The notes below the pieces were generated by a model. The model had not been told where the DNA came from, searched no databases, and saw nothing but the letters and a program-made list of their open reading frames with translations. From contig CAJXGR010000085.1 of the NCBI GenBank assembly GCA_913053665.1, positions 1-10,378 of the forward strand: a DNA stretch of 10,378 nucleotides, in the 5' to 3' direction. This document shows positions 6,776-10,378 of the stretch, one piece after another. The position numbers were made by a program, and so were the translations under genes. Origin of the DNA: an uncultured Spirochaetia bacterium (GTDB lineage: Bacteria; Spirochaetota; UBA6919). The stretch's first letter is position 1. Every line of letters starts with the position of its first letter.

Positions 6776-7747
6776 ATGAATATATTAGTGACTGGTGCCG
6801 CCGGGTTTATCGGATCCCATCTTTGTGAAGCCCTTTCTCAGAACGAAGCAGACCAAATATTCTGTTTGGATAATTTCAACGACTTCTACGATCCTGAGAT
6901 TAAACGTAGAAATATCCGAGACTTAATAGAGCTTAATCAAGTCACTCTTTTTGAGACAGACCTAAGGGACTATGATCAGCTTAAATCCATTTTTGAGACA
7001 TACTCTTTTGATATAATCATACATCTTGCCGCCATGGCAGGGGTTCGCCCCAGTATAGAACAGCCATTTCTCTATACTCAGGTAAATATCATTGGTACCC
7101 AACACCTTTTAGACCTGTCCAAAGATTTCAATGTCCCCCACTTCATTTTTGGGTCCTCCTCATCCGTCTATGGAGAAAATAAAAAAGTCCCCTTTTCCGA
7201 AGATGATTTTGTGGATCACCCCATCTCACCCTACGCCGCCACGAAAAAAACCTCTGAACTTCTTTGCCACACTTATCATCATCTTTATAAACTCAACATT
7301 GCCTGTCTCAGGTTCTTTACTGTCTATGGACCGCGACAAAGGCCTGACCTGGCCATCCATAAGTTCACACGACTGATTAATGAAGGAATCGCGATCCCTT
7401 TATTTGGGGATGGAACAACGAAACGAGACTATACCTATGTGGATGACATTGTAGATGGGACAATCAGGACAATGACATGGCTCTTGGCCCAAACCGATCC
7501 GGCCTACATGATCTTTAATATTGGTGAGTCGCAAACTGTAGAGTTAAACTATCTGGTATCCTTGATTGAGAAAGCATTAAACAAGAAAGCTATCATCAAA
7601 CACTTACCCCACCAGCCGGGTGACGTGCCTCTCACATACGCAAGCATTGACAAGTCCCGAAAGTTCCTGGGTTATGACCCTAAAACAAAGATTGAAGAGG
7701 GTATCCCGATATTTGTGAAATGGTTCCTTGAATCCAACAACTTATAG
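6776..7747 (+). CDS. NAD-dependent nucleotide-sugar epimerase, UDP-glucuronate 4-epimerase-like
   Basis: A 323-residue extended-SDR enzyme. It has the NAD-binding GAAGFIG (7-13), acidic D32 in LDNFNDFYD for the adenosine ribose, and HLAAMAGVRPSIEQP (83-97). The catalytic serine lies in SSSSVYG (127-133), with the Y153-x3-K157 pair in SPYAATKK. Substrate-side blocks are RFFTVYGPRQRPDLAI (179-194), GDGTTKRDYTYVDDIVDG (211-228) and a C-terminal PGDVPLTYA-type segment. MAGVR and TVYGPRQRPDLAI are characteristic of UDP-glucuronate 4-epimerases, which supply UDP-galacturonate for surface polysaccharide; a related hexuronate or GDP-sugar epimerase is possible. TGGAG (6766-6770) precedes the ATG by five bases. 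It lies 45 bases after argF and may be read from the same transcript, although the pathway is unrelated. Confidence 0.88.
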   Translation: MNILVTGAAGFIGSHLCEALSQNEADQIFCLDNFNDFYDPEIKRRNIRDLIELNQVTLFETDLRDYDQLKSIFETYSFDIIIHLAAMAGVRPSIEQPFLYTQVNIIGTQHLLDLSKDFNVPHFIFGSSSSVYGENKKVPFSEDDFVDHPISPYAATKKTSELLCHTYHHLYKLNIACLRFFTVYGPRQRPDLAIHKFTRLINEGIAIPLFGDGTTKRDYTYVDDIVDGTIRTMTWLLAQTDPAYMIFNIGESQTVELNYLVSLIEKALNKKAIIKHLPHQPGDVPLTYASIDKSRKFLGYDPKTKIEEGIPIFVKWFLESNNL

Positions 7748-7771
7748 ATCATTTAATGGAAAAGTGAAACG

Positions 7772-8815
7772 ATGAATAAAACCAATTTACTACTCGTTCT
7801 CTTATTTTTGCTGTTAGCCATCGTATCATGCAATTCAAAGCAGAATAAGGCCGATCCAAAGGGGGATCGAGAACTATTTCATAAGATGTATCAGTCTCTG
7901 CCTGACCTCAAGCCCCTGGATAAAGAGAAAATCCATACATTGCGTGTTCTTTATGTGGAAGATGCTGACTTGCCCAAGCTTTCAGAGGATGATAAAAAAG
8001 AGTTGCTGAAAGAAGTGGTGACCCTGTGTCGCGGGATCCTGGGTTATAAAATCCGATTTAAGGGAGTGGGTTCTGAGGATATTCATTCATTCTTTCAACG
8101 TATGAAACCTGATTTTGAGAAGCCTGAGTTTAGATATCCTGTATTGAATTGGCCTATCCCCATCCATGATACAGACAGGATTGCCTCCACCATAGAAAGA
8201 CAGGTTAAGAAGCATGACAAAGCGACTCTCATACGCTACTTCGGCAAACCTGACGATAGAGATACAATGTCCCAACACGTTTATAAGCAATTCATCCGTC
8301 GACTTAAGGGGATTTATGAGGAAAAAGACCTAAAGGGCAAAGCCTTATCCAATGGACGTTTTGAGCAAATGAGCTACGCCCATTGGTCTGTCATCGCGTA
8401 TAACCTTAAGAAAGCTGACTTCATCATTACGAACACCCTGATTGCTGGGGCTGATACGGACATGCCGATTTACGTGATCAATCGGGGCGGAGTGACCAGC
8501 GCTTTTGTTGAGAATAACTTATATAATCCTTATCAGGCGGCGGGTATCTTTGCTACCTATCAGTATTTATCTAATGGGCCTTATTTCAGTAAGATGAGAG
8601 GATCCCTTCCTAAACCTTTGTTAATTAAAGTGATGGCTTATCTTTTTGTTCATGAGTTAGGCCATTTTCTAGGGCGATACAAGGAATACTATAAGCTAAA
8701 AGGTTCTATCCATGTGGCACCCACTGATCTCAATTATAGAAGATGGTATCAAGCGATTGACCCAAGGATTCATCCCATGAACCCCTCCAAACTTCAGACC
8801 CTTAAGAAATATTGA
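7772..8815 (+). CDS. Predicted lipoprotein with a HELGH metalloprotease-like motif
   Basis: A 347-residue protein I cannot place in a named family. It begins with a hydrophobic signal (residues about 5-19) and a lipobox IVSC, so C20 would be lipidated and the protein anchored to a membrane, facing the periplasm or surface. The middle is charged and featureless to my eye. Near the end, VMAYLFVHELGHFLGRYKEYY (287-307) carries HExxHxxG as in metzincin zinc proteases, with H294, E295 and H298. The position of the usual third histidine (304) is lysine, followed by E305. A HPMNPS stretch (334-339) close to the C-terminus resembles a metzincin Met-turn. It may be a divergent protease using E305 or H314 as third ligand, or an inactive relative. 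The ribosome binding site is weak. It lies 24 bases after the epimerase gene. Confidence 0.7.
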   Translation: MNKTNLLLVLLFLLLAIVSCNSKQNKADPKGDRELFHKMYQSLPDLKPLDKEKIHTLRVLYVEDADLPKLSEDDKKELLKEVVTLCRGILGYKIRFKGVGSEDIHSFFQRMKPDFEKPEFRYPVLNWPIPIHDTDRIASTIERQVKKHDKATLIRYFGKPDDRDTMSQHVYKQFIRRLKGIYEEKDLKGKALSNGRFEQMSYAHWSVIAYNLKKADFIITNTLIAGADTDMPIYVINRGGVTSAFVENNLYNPYQAAGIFATYQYLSNGPYFSKMRGSLPKPLLIKVMAYLFVHELGHFLGRYKEYYKLKGSIHVAPTDLNYRRWYQAIDPRIHPMNPSKLQTLKKY

Positions 8816-8875
8816 TGACATTATTATTTTTTCCCTTATCCTGAGGATTGATGAGTTGATTCCTTAAAAAAAGTC

Positions 8876-8904
8876 TTGATTTTCAGCTTATTGATTAGCA
8901 TATT
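8876..8904 (+). promoter_or_regulatory. Candidate promoter giving a leaderless sigma-factor mRNA
   Basis: TTGATT (8876-8881) and CATATT (8899-8904) are 17 bases apart, each matching the sigma-70 boxes at 4/6 positions. Transcription starting about seven bases after the -10 box would begin at the ATG at 8911. The match is weak, and the support comes mainly from the lack of any Shine-Dalgarno sequence upstream of that ATG. Confidence 0.25.
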
Positions 8905-8910
8905 TACCTT

Positions 8911-9732
8911 ATGGATAATCTTGTTTCTCAAGACAAAATAACTGACTCAAAGGCTCTGGAAAACCATTTCCATGCTCTCCAGCCTTTTATACGCTCTTTT
9001 TTATATCGTCTCACAGCCTCAAGGGAAGACGCTGAAGATCTTGCTCAGGAGACCTTCACAAAGGCTTATGAGAAAATGTATACCTTCAAAGGGGATTCTT
9101 CATTCAAGACATGGCTTTTTACAATCGCCTCAAATCTTGCTCAAGACCATTTTAGGGCAAAAAAACGCTGGTCTGTCTACGCTCAGGACATCGGCAAGGA
9201 AAAATGTCCTTCCGGAAAGTTCTTGACAGATAAGCGTGATCGCTTGCAGAGTGAGGGTTTACAAGCTCAATTTGAGATCAAAGAACACGTTAACCACTGT
9301 TTTACCTGTATCACAAAGTCTATCAAGCTAGAGCAGCAAGTCGCACTCATGTTAAAAGAGATTTACTCCTTCAAGATTAAAGAAATATCTGTGATCATGT
9401 CTAAAACAGAAACTGCCGTGAAGCATTTGCTTCATAAAGCCCGTGAAACTATGATGGATATCTTTGAGGATCGCTGTGCCCTCATACGAAAACAGGGTGT
9501 TTGCTATCAGTGCAGTGAGTTAAACCAAATCATGAATCCCCGTCATGATGCCGAAAAAGAAGTTCTGAAGCTTGAAATGGCTAGAAAGGGTCAAAATAAA
9601 GATGCGGATAAGAATGATTTATTTGAATTGAGACTTAAGCTTGTTCGATCCATTGATCCTTTCAGCTCACCAGGTGCTGATTTGCAGATCAGCCTGATGG
9701 ACTTTATGAGAGGCTACATTGGGGATCAATGA
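8911..9732 (+). CDS. ECF-type RNA polymerase sigma factor with cysteine pairs and C-terminal extension
   Basis: A 273-residue sigma-70 family regulator. Region 2 spans about 20-85 and includes SREDAEDLAQETFTKAYEK (37-55) and the FKTWLFTIASNLAQDHFR helix (65-82). Region 4 spans about 136-186, with the helix-turn-helix in IKEISVIMSKTETAVKHLLHKARE. Two cysteine pairs flank region 4: HCFTC (C130, C133) and CYQC (C198, C201), plus C189. About 70 further residues follow, longer than a standard ECF factor. I recall similar sigma factors with a CHQCSELN-type motif in spirochaetes and Bacteroidetes. No anti-sigma gene is visible nearby. The start is nearly forced, since an in-frame stop lies at 8896-8898 and no other ATG, GTG or TTG comes between, but there is no ribosome binding site. 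Confidence 0.88.
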   Translation: MDNLVSQDKITDSKALENHFHALQPFIRSFLYRLTASREDAEDLAQETFTKAYEKMYTFKGDSSFKTWLFTIASNLAQDHFRAKKRWSVYAQDIGKEKCPSGKFLTDKRDRLQSEGLQAQFEIKEHVNHCFTCITKSIKLEQQVALMLKEIYSFKIKEISVIMSKTETAVKHLLHKARETMMDIFEDRCALIRKQGVCYQCSELNQIMNPRHDAEKEVLKLEMARKGQNKDADKNDLFELRLKLVRSIDPFSSPGADLQISLMDFMRGYIGDQ

Positions 9733-9786
9733 ACCAAACCATCTTGTTGAAGATCTGATACGATCAATTAATCCAGGGGGCTGACG

Positions 9787-10378
9787 ATGTCCTGTTGTCG
9801 GGGGCATGAGGTTTTTTTTAATAAAAAAGTGGCCAATAAAGATCTGAAGCGATATAGAAAAAAGGGACCTTATAAAATGACTCGCCATCTCATCGAAGCT
9901 CTTAAGGTCAAAAGTTTGGATGGCATGACTTTACTGGACATTGGCGGCGGCATTGGCAGCATCCAGCATGAACTTATAAAAGCAGGTCTTAAGAAAGCTG
10001 TATCTGTTGACGGACCATCCGCTTATATCGACGCTTCAAAAGAAGAAGCCAAACGACAGGATCATTCGGATCGTGTCACGTATCATCAGGGCGATTTTGT
10101 GGATCTAGCTGATCAGGTGGACTCAACAGATATCGTCACGTTAGATAAAGTGATCTGCTGCTATCCCAACATGGAATCCATCGTAAGCCATTCTGTCAAA
10201 AAGGCCAAGAAGGTGTATGGTATCGTCTTCCCTCGTATCAATCTACCCATGTTAATGGCCCGACCTGTTCTCAATCTCCTTTCATGGCTCCGGCGTGGTA
10301 CTTGTCGATTCTATCTTCATCCCCCCCAGAAAGTAGAGTCCATTGTACTGGCTGAGGGCCTTGAAAGAAAATCCTATT
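9787..10378 (+). CDS. SAM-dependent methyltransferase, 3' end beyond the window
   Basis: This frame is open from the ATG at 9787 to the window edge, giving at least 197 residues. AGGGGG (9775-9780) is a good ribosome binding site six bases upstream. The translation has the class I methyltransferase motif I LLDIGGGIGSIQHEL (49-63), an acidic residue after the second strand (SVDGPS, D75), a YHQGDFVDL block (99-107) typical of the adenine-binding region, and a DKVICCYPNME segment (120-130). The N-terminal MSCCRGHEVFFN and the CCYP block recall the magnesium-protoporphyrin methyltransferase (BchM/ChlM)-like group, but this alone does not imply chlorophyll synthesis. The substrate is unknown. It follows the sigma-factor gene by 54 bases and may be cotranscribed with it. 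Confidence 0.82.
   Translation, partial: MSCCRGHEVFFNKKVANKDLKRYRKKGPYKMTRHLIEALKVKSLDGMTLLDIGGGIGSIQHELIKAGLKKAVSVDGPSAYIDASKEEAKRQDHSDRVTYHQGDFVDLADQVDSTDIVTLDKVICCYPNMESIVSHSVKKAKKVYGIVFPRINLPMLMARPVLNLLSWLRRGTCRFYLHPPQKVESIVLAEGLERKSY

Noticed and set aside
8839..8849. Short hairpin ATCC-TGA-GGAT after the lipoprotein gene, considered as a terminator
   Set aside because: It has only four pairs and no T-run directly after it; the nearby T-run comes before the hairpin.
1..10378. Defence system, prophage or transposon
   Set aside because: No integrase, transposase, nuclease, toxin-antitoxin pair or repeat array is visible, and the gene content is metabolic and regulatory.

Overview
The window reads as an ordinary chromosomal stretch from a moderately AT-rich bacterium. 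All eleven recognisable genes lie on the + strand with short gaps, and no non-coding stretch exceeds about 130 bases. I see no tRNA or rRNA gene, CRISPR array, transposase or phage gene. Taxonomy can only be guessed. A lipoprotein-type signal shows a diderm-like surface protein, and the ECF sigma factor with extra cysteines resembles forms I associate with spirochaetes (Leptospira/Turneriella-like) and Bacteroidetes. A free-living spirochaete is my low-confidence guess.

Region 1 (86-2177) is an arginine/ornithine catabolic pair. The first gene encodes a LOR/SDH-family ornithine cyclodeaminase. The second encodes an amidinotransferase-fold arginine dihydrolase. Together they correspond to the two halves of the fused cyanobacterial enzyme AgrE/ArgZ, but here they are separate genes in the opposite order. 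A near-perfect 37-base palindrome sits between them and overlaps the ribosome binding site of the second gene. Region 2 (2239-3615) encodes a protein built like a CCA-adding enzyme whose nucleotidyltransferase motifs have decayed while its HD phosphohydrolase motifs remain.

Region 3 (3743-6730) is a tightly packed arginine biosynthesis run, argB-argD-argF, behind a plausible sigma-70 promoter. ArgB carries the N-terminal helix typical of arginine-inhibited enzymes. The ArgF homologue lacks the usual HCLP cysteine (HDMP instead) and the usual SMG loop (DME instead). The two regions together make, use, recover and divert ornithine: ArgB and ArgD act in its synthesis, ArgF consumes it, the dihydrolase regenerates it from arginine with release of ammonia, and the cyclodeaminase drains it to proline. 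This suggests an ornithine-ammonia-type nitrogen loop like that of cyanobacteria, although argC, argJ/argE, argG and argH are not in view.

Region 4 (6776-8815) follows in the same direction with short gaps: a nucleotide-sugar (UDP-glucuronate 4-epimerase-like) epimerase and a lipoprotein with a HELGH metalloprotease-like motif. Region 5 (8911 to the end) holds an ECF sigma factor with paired cysteines and a C-terminal extension, then a methyltransferase gene that runs off the window. The sigma gene has no visible Shine-Dalgarno sequence and may be leaderless.
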